Shown here: positions 36,639-46,800 of the stretch, in pieces
How positions within the stretch are numbered: the first letter of the stretch is position 1
Layout of the letters: every line of letters starts with the position of its first letter
Assembly: GCA_016719785.1 (NCBI GenBank)
Contig: JADJYJ010000014.1
Location: 62,001-126,000 of the forward strand
Direction of reading: 5' to 3'
Length of the DNA stretch: 64,000 nt
DNA from: Candidatus Amarolinea dominans
GTDB lineage: Bacteria > Chloroflexota > Anaerolineae > SSC4 > Amarolineaceae
Program-made: the position numbers and the translations under genes
The notes under the pieces: generated by a model
Databases searched by the model: none
Seen by the model: the letters and a program-made list of their open reading frames with translations, nothing else
Told to the model about the DNA's origin: nothing

Positions 36639-38537
36639 ATGAATCATGACATGAGCGATCCCAACATCCGCATCGTCCGTTGGCTCTCCCTTCTCTACGG
36701 CGAGGAAACCGCGGCCCAGGTCTGGCCGGCATTGGCCGGCCGCATGGACGAGTTCCGTCGGCAGCGCAGCCAGCGTCCGGCGCGCAGCCAGGCGCCGCTG
36801 ACCGAGCGCGACGCCATCCTTATCACCTACGCGGACCAGTTTCGTGAAGCGGACCGCCCTCCTCTGCAGACGCTGGCCGCCTTTCTCTCTGACCACCTGG
36901 CCGGCGCCATCAGCGGGGTGCATCTCCTGCCCTGCTTTCCCTCGTCGTCCGATGACGGCTTCTCCGTGGTTGACTACCGGCAGATTGCGCCTGAGCTGGG
37001 CGACTGGGACGATGTGACCGCCATCGGTGAACGCGGCCGCCTGATGTTCGATTTCGTCGCCAATCACATCTCGCAGCACAGCGCCTGGTTTCAGGCCTAC
37101 CGGCGGGGCGAGGCGCCCTACCGCGACTTCTTCATCGAGGCCGACCCCGCGGCCGATTTGTCCCAGGTCGTGCGGCCGCGCGCACTGCCGCTGCTGACGC
37201 CGGTCACAGGTGAGACCAGGCCCCAACCCGCCCTGGCGCCCGCCGTTGTCACGCGCCACGTCTGGACCACCTTCAGCGCGGATCAGATTGACCTCAACTA
37301 CGCCAACCCGCAGGTGCTGCTGGAGATGACCGACGTGCTCCTGCACTACGTGGCGCACGGCGCGGAGATCATCCGCCTGGATGCCATCGCCTACCTTTGG
37401 AAAACGATCGGCGCCCCCTGCATCCACCTGCCGCAGACGCATGCCGTGGTCAAGCTGTGGCGGGCCGTGCTGGACGCGGTCGCGCCGGGCGTCCTGTTGA
37501 TCACCGAAACCAACGTGCCGCACGCGGACAACATCAGCTACTTCGGCGCGCCCCTGGCCGGGACGGCCGCGACCGATGAGGCGCAGATGGTCTACAATTT
37601 TTCACTGGCGCCGCTGACGCTGCACGCCCTGCAAACCGGCGACGCCGGCCGCCTGTCGCACTGGGCGGCCACGCTGAAACCCCCTGCGCCGGGCGCCGCC
37701 TTCTTCAATTTCATCGCCTCCCATGATGGCATCGGCGTGCTGCCCGCGCGCGGCATCCTGGGCGACGCCGAGGTGCAGGGGCTGGTGGCGCGCACCCTGG
37801 CTCACGGCGGCCGCGCCTCGGTCAAGGCCAACCCGGACGGCTCGACCAGCGTGTACGAACTGAACATCACGCTGTACGACTTCCTGAACGACCCTGCGGC
37901 GCCGGATGCGCATCTCGACGCGCCGCGCTTCCTGGCCTCACAAGCCATCCTGCTGTCGCTGGCCGGCGTACCTGGGATTTACGCCCACAGCCTCTTCGGC
38001 TCCCGCAACTGCCATGACTGCTTTGCCGAAACCGGCCGGGCGCGCTCCCTCAACCGCCGCAAGTTCGACCGGCCTGCCCTGGAAGCCATCCTGGCCGATC
38101 CTGCCCGGCATGAGCGCCGCGTCTTCGACGGCCTGCGCCGGCTGCTGCGGCTGCGCCGGGCCGAGCCGGCCTTTCACCCGGCCGCAGACCAACAGGTACA
38201 CGACCTGGGACCGGCGGTCTTCGCAGTGCTGCGCACACCGCCTGGCGCGGGCAGGCCGGTGCTGTGCCTGGTCAACGTCTCCTCTCAGCCGCAGACTATT
38301 CCTGCGCCGCGAGCCATCCCCGGTCTGCACCGCGCCGGGGCCATTCACGACTTGATCGAGGAGACCGCGCCAGGGCGCAGCAGTTATCGAACTAGCGGCC
38401 TACCAGGCCCGCTGGTTGGTTGCCAGCCTCGACTGAAAACACAAACAGAGTCACACCTGGGCCACATCATGACCCGCCTCGCAGGCTCCTGGCCCTGGTG
38501 GATGCGCCGTCCGCGCCAGATTTCGACGAGGCGCTGA
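36639..38537 (+). CDS. GH13_18-like sucrose/glucosylglycerate phosphorylase, 3' frameshift
   Basis: A retaining alpha-glucoside phosphorylase. It has the N-terminal GH13_18 pattern (LLYGEETAAQVWPAL, ILITYADQF, GVHLLPCFPSSSDDGFSVVDY), nucleophile Asp248 in IIRLDAIAYLWK, acid/base Glu290 in LITETNVPH, and transition-state Asp in NFIASHDGIG. Phosphorolysis would release glucose-1-phosphate from sucrose or a glucosyl-glycerate. Reading on in the present frame adds an unlikely tail ending TRR at 38537. From ~38380 the neighbouring frame encodes the expected end AVIELAAYQARWLVASLD, with a stop at 38434-38436. So one base was lost near 38375-38382, or is a sequencing error. After 38440 another frame reads RRLLALVDAPSAPDFDEAL, possibly the head of a lost gene, cut off at the repeat at 38565. 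Confidence 0.85.
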   Translation: MNHDMSDPNIRIVRWLSLLYGEETAAQVWPALAGRMDEFRRQRSQRPARSQAPLTERDAILITYADQFREADRPPLQTLAAFLSDHLAGAISGVHLLPCFPSSSDDGFSVVDYRQIAPELGDWDDVTAIGERGRLMFDFVANHISQHSAWFQAYRRGEAPYRDFFIEADPAADLSQVVRPRALPLLTPVTGETRPQPALAPAVVTRHVWTTFSADQIDLNYANPQVLLEMTDVLLHYVAHGAEIIRLDAIAYLWKTIGAPCIHLPQTHAVVKLWRAVLDAVAPGVLLITETNVPHADNISYFGAPLAGTAATDEAQMVYNFSLAPLTLHALQTGDAGRLSHWAATLKPPAPGAAFFNFIASHDGIGVLPARGILGDAEVQGLVARTLAHGGRASVKANPDGSTSVYELNITLYDFLNDPAAPDAHLDAPRFLASQAILLSLAGVPGIYAHSLFGSRNCHDCFAETGRARSLNRRKFDRPALEAILADPARHERRVFDGLRRLLRLRRAEPAFHPAADQQVHDLGPAVFAVLRTPPGAGRPVLCLVNVSSQPQTIPAPRAIPGLHRAGAIHDLIEETAPGRSSYRTSGLPGPLVGCQPRLKTQTESHLGHIMTRLAGSWPWWMRRPRQISTRR

Positions 38538-38564
38538 TGGTGCATGCGCCAGCGGGTTGTGTGG

Positions 38565-38638
38565 TATACTGCAATCGGGCACGAATTGCGCCTGTTTCCG
38601 TAGGCGGAAAAGTGAAGTCTATTCCCGCTTGCAGTATA
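38565..38638 (+). repeat. 74-bp inverted-repeat-ended element, copy 2
   Basis: TATACTGCAATCGGG at the left end and CCCGCTTGCAGTATA at the right end are inverted repeats of 15 bp with one mismatch. The interior matches the copy at 29008 almost base for base (CACGAATTGCGCCTGTTT; GGCGGAAAAGTGAAGTCTAT). It truncates coding-like sequence downstream of the phosphorylase gene. Confidence 0.8.
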
Positions 38639-38708
38639 AAATACGTGCAGCGGTAGCTTGGCTATCTCATCGTCAGCATTGCTTGGGCTATGAGGTATAA
38701 TATATGCG

Positions 38709-39740
38709 GTGGCCAGCAAGGCGAGGCGGGTTTGGGTTCTGTCAGATCACTTCCCTGCATTCAATTTCAAGTCCTGGGCCGACACGGGGGAGATGCGCTT
38801 GGCGCCGATCACCGGCTTGTTCGGGGCCAACAGTTCAGGCAAGACCAGTATCCTGCAATTCTTGCTCCTGCTCAAGCAGACTGTGGACAGCAAGGATCGG
38901 CAGCGTGTGCTCCATCTAGGCGACGAGCGGTCATTGATCAGCCTGGGCTCATTCCACGAAAGGGGGGGTTCGCCATTGGCCGGCGTCCCTTCGGCATGCG
39001 CTTGCCGGGGCTATCCGCCCAGCCATCTCCGCGCAAGGTACAGGCAACCGCTCCCACCGACGAACTCAGCTTCAGCGCTGCCATTCGCTCGGTTCGCGCT
39101 GGAGAACTCGACGTGATGCATGTCGAACGTTTTGCCTATCGCTTTCGCGAGCGCGCCTTGGGCCTTGTTCCGGGTTATTGCCTGGTTGCCGAGGGGTATC
39201 CGAACCAGGAAGAACTGCAAGCGCCCGGTAATCTGCCTGCGCCGGATCGTTTCTATGGTTTTCCCGGGGGGGGGGGGCGGCCCGCTGGCCGGTGTTCGAT
39301 TTCCCTCCCTCGCCCCGGGCGGTCGGCAGGGGCGCCGGGGTTGATCACCGATGTCGGTTTTGGAGTATCACAAGTCCTGCCAGTGCTTGTGCTGTGCTAC
39401 TATGCGCCAGAAGGCTCTATCCTTCTGCTGGAACAGCCGGAGATCCATCTACATCCGGCCGTGCAAGCTGGCCTGGCTGATGTTTTCGTAGAAGTAATGA
39501 AGGAACGGCGCATTCAGATCATCCTCGAGGCCACGCGGCATCTCTGGGCTGCAGAGACTACGCCCTGAACGGCGTCTACTTCACCACTGGGGACGGCGCA
39601 TCCAGACGGAGGGCGACGGGTTCGGCAACATCACCAACTGGCCGCAGGACTTCTTTGGGGATGAGTTTGGCGAGTTGGCCGCGATGGCAGAAGCCGAGAT
39701 GCGACGCCAGCAGGCAGAAGAGGCCACGCAAACGGCATGA
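38709..39740 (+). pseudogene. AAA_15/DUF3696-type ATPase, decayed
   Basis: Pieces of an ABC-fold ATPase lie in three frames. The first has FNFKSWADTGEMRLAPI and the Walker A region GLFGANSSGKTSILQFLLLL. A middle piece has LSFSAAIRSVRAGELDVMHVE and YPNQEELQAPGNLPAPDRFY. The last has the signature/Walker B end GFGVSQVLPVLVL and GSILLLEQPEIHLHP, then RIQTEGDGFGNITNWPQDFF to the TGA at 39738-39740. G7 (38962) and G12 (39266) runs mark the main breaks, and central sequence is missing. A TATAAT (38696) lies upstream. The stop overlaps the PIN gene start (ATGA), the layout of a two-gene ATPase/nuclease defence or toxin unit. Confidence 0.7.
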
Positions 39741-40232
39741 AGGTCATCGTAGATACCAATGTCCCGATCGCAGCCAATAAGATGTCGTCTCAAGCCACAC
39801 CGGGCTGCATCGAGACATGCATTCGCGAGTTGAAAGAGATCGAACGCCGGCACACATTGGTGTTGGACGACGGTTGGCGCATCCTGCGTGAATACCAGCG
39901 CCACCTCAAATCATCGGGACAGCCTGGCGTCGGCGATCGCTTTCTGAAATGGGCTTTGATCAATCGCCACAATCCCCAGCGTTGCGAACAGGTTCACATC
40001 ACAGCATCGCTGGCGTCAGAGGAAGATCAGGAATTCGCCGAATTCCCTCAAGACTTGCGTCTGGCTGGCTTCGACCGCTCCGACCGCAAGTTCGTAGCGG
40101 TTGCTTTGGCTCACCCGGAACGGCCGCCGATCCTCAACGCGCTCGATACCGATTGGTGGTACTTCCGAGAACCACGAGCAGCACGATGTTCGGGTGGTAT
40201 TCTTGTGCCCGGAGACCATGCCCGACGGGTGA
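39737..40232 (+). pseudogene. PIN-domain nuclease, frameshifted near its end
   Basis: About 165 residues. MKVIVDTNVPIAANK gives the first PIN acid; CIRELKEIERRHTLVLDDGWRIL and DRSDRKFVAVALAHPERPPILNALDTDWW supply later conserved acids. In the starting frame the tail becomes arginine-rich (REPRAARCSGG). One base earlier the expected end ENHEQHDVRVVFLCPETMPDG appears, with a stop at 40230-40232, so an extra C near 40172 breaks the gene. PIN proteins are Mg-dependent RNases. It overlaps the DUF3696-type ATPase by four bases, suggesting that the ATPase regulates the nuclease. If the frameshift is a sequencing error the PIN protein is intact. Confidence 0.65.
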
Positions 40233-40281
40233 TGCCGGTGCAGAGGACGCTTTTCTAACGCCAAGACGCCAATGCCCGGCC

Positions 40282-42831
40282 TCAGCTAATCGAAAAGCTC
40301 GACCCTCCCGGCCCTTTGACGACGTTGATGCGCACGGGGAACTGGTCTTTCAGCTCTTCGATGTGGGTGACGACGAGGATGCGCTCGAAGTCCTGTTGGA
40401 TGGAGGTGATGGCCTCCACCAGGCGCTCGCGGCCGGCGGTGTCCTGGGTGCCAAAGCCTTCGTCAATGATCAGCGTTTGCAGCCGCGCGCCGGCGCGCCG
40501 GGCCAGCAGTTTGCTCAGGGCGATGCGAATCGCCAGGTTGGTGCGGAAAGCCTCGCCGCCGCTGTACATCTCATAGGGCCGCACGCCCAGTTCATCCCTG
40601 ATGATGATGTCCAGGGTTTCGATGGTGTCGCCCTTCTTGGTGTCGCGCTGCGACTGGAACTGAACGCTCATGCGTTGATCGGTCATGCGGCCCAGCAGGC
40701 GATTGGCCTCCTCTTCGATCTCAGGAATGGCCGCCTCGATGATCATCGCGGGCACGCCCTTCTTGCCAAAGGCCAGCTTCAATTCGTCGTAAATGGCCCG
40801 CTCTTCGTTCAGCTTTTGGCGACGCTCGGTCAGCTCAACCTGGCGCACGGCCTGGCGCCGGCAGGTTTCGATCTGCTGACGCGCCGCGCCCAGGTTCTGC
40901 TGCGCGCGCTCCAACTGGCTCTCCAACGCTTTGATCTCCGCGCCCTGCTGCCGCAACTGCGCGTGGATGCCCGGCAGCTCAGCCACGGCCTCGCGCAGCG
41001 CGTCTGCCCGTTCCTGATCGGCCGCGGCCGCGGCCTGCCAGCGCGCCAGGCGCTGTTCCAACTCGCCCACCTGGGCGGCCAGGCCGGCATGTTCCTCCCG
41101 CGCCCGCGCCAGCTCACGCCAGCGCGGTTCCCAGCCCGCCAGCGCGGCCACCTGTTGGGTGGTCGCCGCGTGGCTGGCCGCATCGTAAACGACCGCGGCC
41201 ATCTCCGCCTGAAGTGCGGCCAGCTCAACCTGGCTGGCGCTGGCGTAGTCGCGCTGCGTCAGTTGTTGGGCGAGTTGAGCCAGCGTCTGCTCCTGCTGTA
41301 CCGCCTCAGCCTGGGCCTGGGTCGCTTCGGCGATGGTGGTTTCAGCCTGCGCCTTCTGCCGTTCCCACGCCGGCCGCTGCCGCAGCGCGATGTCCAGGCG
41401 CGCAACCTGCTCTTGCAACTGGCGTTGCCGTTCGTGCAGGGTCTTACTGCTGTTCACGTTGGCCCGATGCTGGTCGCCCAACGCCAGGCCCTGCGTCCGG
41501 AATTCGGCCAGCACGCGCTGGTGATCGTGGCTGCTCAAGGGCTGGCGGCAGAGTGGGCAGTTGGCCTCGGCCTTTTCCAGGTCATCCAGGCGCTCCTTGA
41601 GCGCATCCATCTCCTGCTTGAGCTGTTTGTTGACCTGCTCCAGGCGGGCGCGCTCCTCGCCGGCTTCACGCTGGGCTGCCTCGGCCGCGGCACGTTCTAC
41701 CTGCAGACCATCCAGCCGCGCCAAATCGGCCTGCGCCTGCTGCAGCATCTGCTGGGCGCTGGCTGCCCGTTCGCGGCGCGTCTGCAAGTCTGCCAGGCGC
41801 GCCTGGGCCACGCGCTGGCGCGACTCGATTTCGCCGCGCGCCCGGGCAATCGTCGCTTCCAGCTCACTGCTGGCCGCGCGGCGCCGGGCATGATCCAAAG
41901 CCCGCTGCTGCCAGCCCGCCTCCGCCTGGCGCGCAGCCTGTAGCGCCGCATAGCCCTGCTCGATCTCCTCCGGCTGGGCCAGCAGGCGCTCGAACGCATC
42001 CAGGCGGCCGCGCCGGCCGGCGAGGTCGCGCTGCGTGCCGTCCATGTCCTGCTTCACCTGGGCCAGGCGCCGCGCCAGATCGTCCAGCTCACGCTGCGCA
42101 CTGACGCGCACCTGGCGCTGTTCCTCCGTGGCGCGCTGCATAGCCTCGGCCGTGCGCAGCCTGAGCGCCAGATCGGCCACCTGGCCCTGCGCGGTCTGCG
42201 CCAACGCCTCGATCTCTGGCAGCCGGGCCAGCTCGCGCTCGATTTCGCCCAACTGCGCCTGCGCCGCATCGGCCTGGCGCTCGGCATCCTTGAGAAGCTC
42301 CTTGGCCCGCGCCTCGAACTCCTCATACGCATCCAGCCCCAGGATCTGCGCCAGGATCGCCTTGCGACTGGCCGGCGGCATGGTGGTGAACACATCGGCC
42401 TTGCCCTGCTGCAAATAGGCCGAGTTGACGAACGTCTCGTAATCCATGCGCAGAAGCTGCACGATACGCGCCTCCGTCGCGCGCACCGAGGTCTCTGTCA
42501 GCACACGGAAGCCATCGGCCGCGCGCACCTGCAGTTCGAGCACAGTGCGCCCGGCGCCCTTGCCGCTGCGTTTACGCAGCACACGGTAGAGATTGCTGTA
42601 CAGCTCGAACTCGATTTCGACCTCCATCTCGCCTTCACCCTGACGAATGAGGTCGTTGTCGTTGCGGGCACGCGCCTTGCCCCACAGCGCCCAGGTGATC
42701 GCGTCGAGCAGGGCGGATTTGCCGTGACCGTTTTCACCGGCCAGGCAGGCCAGGTGAATGCCCCGCAGATCGAGCGCAGGGGCGTCGGCGTAGGACATGA
42801 AGTTGTGCAAACGAAGTTTGGTTGGGATCAT
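40282..42831 (-). CDS. sbcC: SbcC/Rad50-type DNA repair ATPase
   Basis: 849 residues. The N-terminal half of the ATPase has LHNFMSYADAPALDLRGIHLACLAGENGHGKSALLD (Walker A GENGHGKS). Long coiled coils (~170-700) surround the zinc hook CPLC near residue 427. The C-terminal half holds the signature YSGGEAFRTNLAIRIALSKLLA and Walker B TLIIDEGFGTQD. It forms the SbcCD/Mre11-Rad50 nuclease complex, which opens DNA hairpins and processes breaks. No SbcD nuclease gene lies in the window, although it usually sits directly upstream in an operon. The length is short compared with E. coli SbcC but normal for this group. It is transcribed divergently from the next gene. Confidence 0.92.
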   Translation of the reverse strand: MIPTKLRLHNFMSYADAPALDLRGIHLACLAGENGHGKSALLDAITWALWGKARARNDNDLIRQGEGEMEVEIEFELYSNLYRVLRKRSGKGAGRTVLELQVRAADGFRVLTETSVRATEARIVQLLRMDYETFVNSAYLQQGKADVFTTMPPASRKAILAQILGLDAYEEFEARAKELLKDAERQADAAQAQLGEIERELARLPEIEALAQTAQGQVADLALRLRTAEAMQRATEEQRQVRVSAQRELDDLARRLAQVKQDMDGTQRDLAGRRGRLDAFERLLAQPEEIEQGYAALQAARQAEAGWQQRALDHARRRAASSELEATIARARGEIESRQRVAQARLADLQTRRERAASAQQMLQQAQADLARLDGLQVERAAAEAAQREAGEERARLEQVNKQLKQEMDALKERLDDLEKAEANCPLCRQPLSSHDHQRVLAEFRTQGLALGDQHRANVNSSKTLHERQRQLQEQVARLDIALRQRPAWERQKAQAETTIAEATQAQAEAVQQEQTLAQLAQQLTQRDYASASQVELAALQAEMAAVVYDAASHAATTQQVAALAGWEPRWRELARAREEHAGLAAQVGELEQRLARWQAAAAADQERADALREAVAELPGIHAQLRQQGAEIKALESQLERAQQNLGAARQQIETCRRQAVRQVELTERRQKLNEERAIYDELKLAFGKKGVPAMIIEAAIPEIEEEANRLLGRMTDQRMSVQFQSQRDTKKGDTIETLDIIIRDELGVRPYEMYSGGEAFRTNLAIRIALSKLLARRAGARLQTLIIDEGFGTQDTAGRERLVEAITSIQQDFERILVVTHIEELKDQFPVRINVVKGPGGSSFSIS

Positions 42832-42850
42832 AGTTGTCCTGTGTTATAAT
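42822..42850 (+). promoter_or_regulatory. Sigma70-type promoter
   Basis: TTGGGA (42822-42827) and TATAAT (42845-42850), 17 bp apart, lie 52 bp before ATG 42903. The -35 overlaps the first codons of the divergent sbcC gene, so the two genes share a compact control region. Confidence 0.6.
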
Positions 42851-42902
42851 GATGATAGATGAACCTTCAGAATTATACCATACAGGGCAAAGGAGCGAAT
42901 GG

Positions 42903-43802
42903 ATGAAACACGCGGTTTCGATCAGTCTGGGCAGTTCAACACGGGATAAAACGGTTGAGATCGAGCTGTTGGGCGAGCAGGTGCGCATCGAGCGCCGCGG
43001 CTGTGACGGCGATGAGCGTAAGGCGCAGCGCCTCTTCACCGAACTCGACGGCAAGGTGGACGCGTTTGGCGTCGGCGGCGTCGAGCTTTACCTGCGCCTG
43101 GAAGATCGAGAGTACCCGCTGCGCTCTGGCCTGAGCCTGATCAGGAATGTGCATAAGACCCCAGCCGTAGACGGTCGCGGCCTCAAGCATACGATGGAGA
43201 AGCGCGTCATGCAGATGGCCGAGCCGCTGCTGGAGACGCCCATCCTCGACCGCCGCGCGTTCATGACGCTGGCGGTGGATCGCTACGGCATGGCGCAGTC
43301 GCTGGCCAGCGCCGGTTTCGAGGTGGTTTTCGGCGATCTGATGTTCGGCGTCGGGCTGCCCATCCCGGTGCGCGGCCTGCCCGCGCTGCGCCGCCTGGCG
43401 CGGGTGCTGATGCCGATCATGGGCCTGCTGCCGATCAGTGTACTTTATCCGACCGGCAGTTCGCAAGAAAAGATCACGCCCAAATTCGAGTCGTGGTATC
43501 AATGGGGCAGCGTGGTGGCCGGCGATTTTCTGTACATCAAGCGCCACCTGCCGGAGCGCCTGCCGGGCAAGATCATCGTTACCAACACCACGACCGCGGC
43601 CGACGTGGAACTGCTGCGCCAGCGCGGCATCGCCTATTTGATCACCAGCACCCCGCGCATCGAAGGCCGCTCTTTTGGCACCAACATGATGGAAGCCGCG
43701 CTGACCGCCGTAGCCGGCAAGGGGCGTGTCCTCACCACGGCCGAACTGGAGGACATGATCGCCGCCGCCGGCTGGCAGCCAAGTGTGCAGAAAATAAATT
43801 AA
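42903..43802 (+). CDS. Quinate 5-dehydrogenase-like conserved protein
   Basis: 299 residues. The sequence (AVSISLGSSTRDKTVEIELLG, VDAFGVGGVELYL, NVHKTPAVDGRGLKHTMEK, VFGDLMFGVGLP, FESWYQW, ITSTPRIEGRSFGTNMMEAAL) matches a conserved bacterial family often labelled quinate 5-dehydrogenase. I see no classic GxGxxG loop at the N-terminus, so the enzymatic label should be treated with caution. AAAGGAG lies ~8 bases before ATG 42903. The stop overlaps the convergent glyQS stop by a few bases. It stands alone as a transcription unit with its own promoter. Confidence 0.7.
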   Translation: MKHAVSISLGSSTRDKTVEIELLGEQVRIERRGCDGDERKAQRLFTELDGKVDAFGVGGVELYLRLEDREYPLRSGLSLIRNVHKTPAVDGRGLKHTMEKRVMQMAEPLLETPILDRRAFMTLAVDRYGMAQSLASAGFEVVFGDLMFGVGLPIPVRGLPALRRLARVLMPIMGLLPISVLYPTGSSQEKITPKFESWYQWGSVVAGDFLYIKRHLPERLPGKIIVTNTTTAADVELLRQRGIAYLITSTPRIEGRSFGTNMMEAALTAVAGKGRVLTTAELEDMIAAAGWQPSVQKIN

Positions 43803-46800
43803 AACCCCTGCACCTTGCTCAAATCCACAATCCCATCCGCCAGCGCGGCGATGGACTGCAGCAGACCCAGGTTGGCGCGGCGCTGCGCAGGGTCGTCGGC
43901 CATGACCATCACCTGCTCGAAGAAGCGGTTGATGGGCGCCGTCAGGCCGATCAGCGCGTTGACCAGCACGTCCGCATCGCTGTCCGGCGAAATCTGCGCC
44001 TGCGCCACCAGGTAGCTCTCATAGAGCTGCCGGCTGACATCCGCGGTCAATGCGTCCGGCGCCAGCGGGTAGCGCTCCGTCAGCGGGCGCACGATGCGTT
44101 TACAGCGCGCGTACGCGGTCAGCGCGGCCGGCCAGGCCGGGGTCCGAAGCGCGTCTTGCAGCGCCGTCACCGTGCGGAAGGTCCGGTACGGATCATCGGC
44201 CCGCACGGCCAGGACGGCATCCACCAGATCGAAGCGCAAACCCTGATCCTTGAGCATCTGCTCCAGGCGCCGCGCCACGAAGACGGCGGCATCCTCACCG
44301 GCCTGCGCCGAGACCGGCGCCGGCAATTGCTGCGCGGTTAGCGCCAGGCCGCCACGCACCGAGAAGAAGGCCTGGTGTTCGATCAGATTGGCGACGATGC
44401 CCAGGGCCGCGCGGCGCAGCCCGAACGGATCGGCCGAACCGGTAGGCGCCAGGCCCACGCTGAAAAGGCCGAGCAGACTGTCCAGCCGGTCCGCCAGGCC
44501 GACGACCAGGCCCGGTTTGGCGCGGGGCAGACGGTCGCCGGCAAAGCGCGGCAGATAGGCCTCGAAGATGGCCGTTGCCACTGCCTCTGATTCTCCACTC
44601 TCACGCGCATACTCGCGGCCCATGATGCCTTGCAGCGAGGTCATCTCAGTCACCATCTGGGTACCCAGGTCGGCCTTGCTGAGCTGCGCGGCGCGCACGG
44701 CGGTCGCGGTCTCATCTGCGCTCAGGCCCAGGCGTTCAGCCAGGACCGGTGTCATCCCTTCCAGGCGCTGCGCCTTGTCGAGCATGGAGCCGAGCTTTTC
44801 CTGGAAGGTCATGGTCGCCAGGCGGGGATTGTAGGCCGCCAGCGGCTTTTTGCGGTCCTCACGCACGAAGTAGGCTGCGTCCGCGTAGCGCGCCCGGATC
44901 ACCCCTTCGTTGCCATGCCGCACCACGTCTGGATCGCGGGGCGCGCCGTTGGCCACGGTGATGAAATAGGGCAGCATCTGCTCCGATCCTGCCCGCATGA
45001 CCGGGAAGTAGCGCTGGTGCTTCTTCATGACGGTGATGAGCACCTCGCGCGGCAGGCTCAAATAGGCCGGGTCGAAGGAGCCGAGCAGCGCGCACGGCGC
45101 CTCCACCAGGTCGGTCACTTCATCGAGCAGCGCGGCATCGTGCGGAATTTCGCCGCCCACCGTCGCGGCCAGCTCGGCCAGTTGCTGCGTGATCAGGGCG
45201 CGGCGCTGCGTCCGTTCGACCACTACGCCCGCGCCGGCCATGGCCTGGTCATAGTCGGCCGCCTGCGCGATGTCAATGGCCGGCGAGTTGTCCGGCCGCA
45301 GGCCGCGGCTGGTGCGGCCGCTGCTGGCGTTGCCGTAGGTGAAGGGAATGACCTGGCCGCCGAACAGGGCCACGAACCAGCGGATGGGCCGCGTGAAGGC
45401 GACGCCGTTGGAGTTCCAGCGCATGGGCTTGCCAAAGCTCAGGCTGGACACCAGGGCCGGCAGCAGGTCTCGCAGCACCTGCGGCGCCGGCCGGCCAGGA
45501 ATGGTCTGTACCGCGTACAGGTATTCGCCGCTGGCATCGCTGCGGCGCACCAAGTCGGCCACGGCCAGGCCGTACTTGCGTGCAAAGCCCTCCGCAGCCT
45601 TAGTCGGTTGGCCCTGCGCATCGAACGCGGCTTTGAGCGGCGGCCCCTTGACCACCTGTTCGTCGTCGGCCTGCCGCGGGGCCAGCCCTTGTACCTGCAG
45701 TACCAGGCGCCGCGGCGCGCCTGTGGTCGTCAGCGCAGTAAAGCTCAGGCGAGCCTCGCTCAGGCGCTGGCGGGCCAGCGTTTCTAACTGAGCGCTGCCC
45801 AAGACCACATCATCCACGGGCAGCTCTTCCACGCCGATCTCGAAGAGCAGGTCTTGCGCGGTCCCCGCCGGGGCCGGGGATTCAGCGGCCTGACCGGCGG
45901 AGACGGCAGCGGCGGCGGCTGTGCTGCTTTCGGCCAGCCACGGATACTCCAGGCGCTGGCGCTGCTGCCGGTATTCGTCTGAAACCTGCCGCGCGAGGTC
46001 GCGCATGCGGGCGAAGTAGCTGGCGCGCTCGGTCACACCGACAGCCCCGCGGGCATCGAGGATGTTGAAGGTATTGGAGCAGCGCAGCACGTTGTCGTGT
46101 GCAGGGATCACCAGGTGATGGCGCAGGGCGTTCTTGGCTTCGGCCTCGAACAGGTTGTACATCTGGCGCAGGTTGTCCACATCAGCCACGTCGAAGTTGT
46201 ACTGGCAGTGCTCGATCTCCGGTTGCAGGAGCACATCGCCGTAGGTGCGGCGGCCGTCCCAGTCAATCTTCCACACCTCGCGCACATCTTGCAGGAACAT
46301 GACGATGCGCTCCAGGCCGTAGGTGATCTCCACGCTGATGGGATCGAGCGGCACGCCGCCGGCCTGCTGGAAGTAGGTGAACTGCGTGATCTCCAGCCCG
46401 TCCAGCCAGACTTCCCAGCCCAGGCCCCATGCGCCCAGCGCGGGGCTGGCCCAGTTGTCTTCGACGAAACGGATGTCGTGCTTACGGCGTTCGATGCCGA
46501 TGGCTTCCAGGCTTTGCAGGTAAAGTTCCTGCGGATTGCCCGGATCAGGCTTGAGGATGACCTGGAATTGGGTGTGCATCTGCATGCGGTTGGGGTTTTC
46601 GCCGTAGCGCCCATCGTCCGCACGGTAGGACGGCTCGGCATACGCCACGTTCCACGGTTCTGGCCCCAGCACGCGCAGCACGGTGGCCGGGTTCATCGTG
46701 CCCGCGCCCACCTTTTCGCTGTAGGGCTGCCAGATCAGGCAGCCCTGCTCGGCCCAGAAGTGCTGCAGGCGCATGATAACATCTTGAAAGGCGAATTGAT

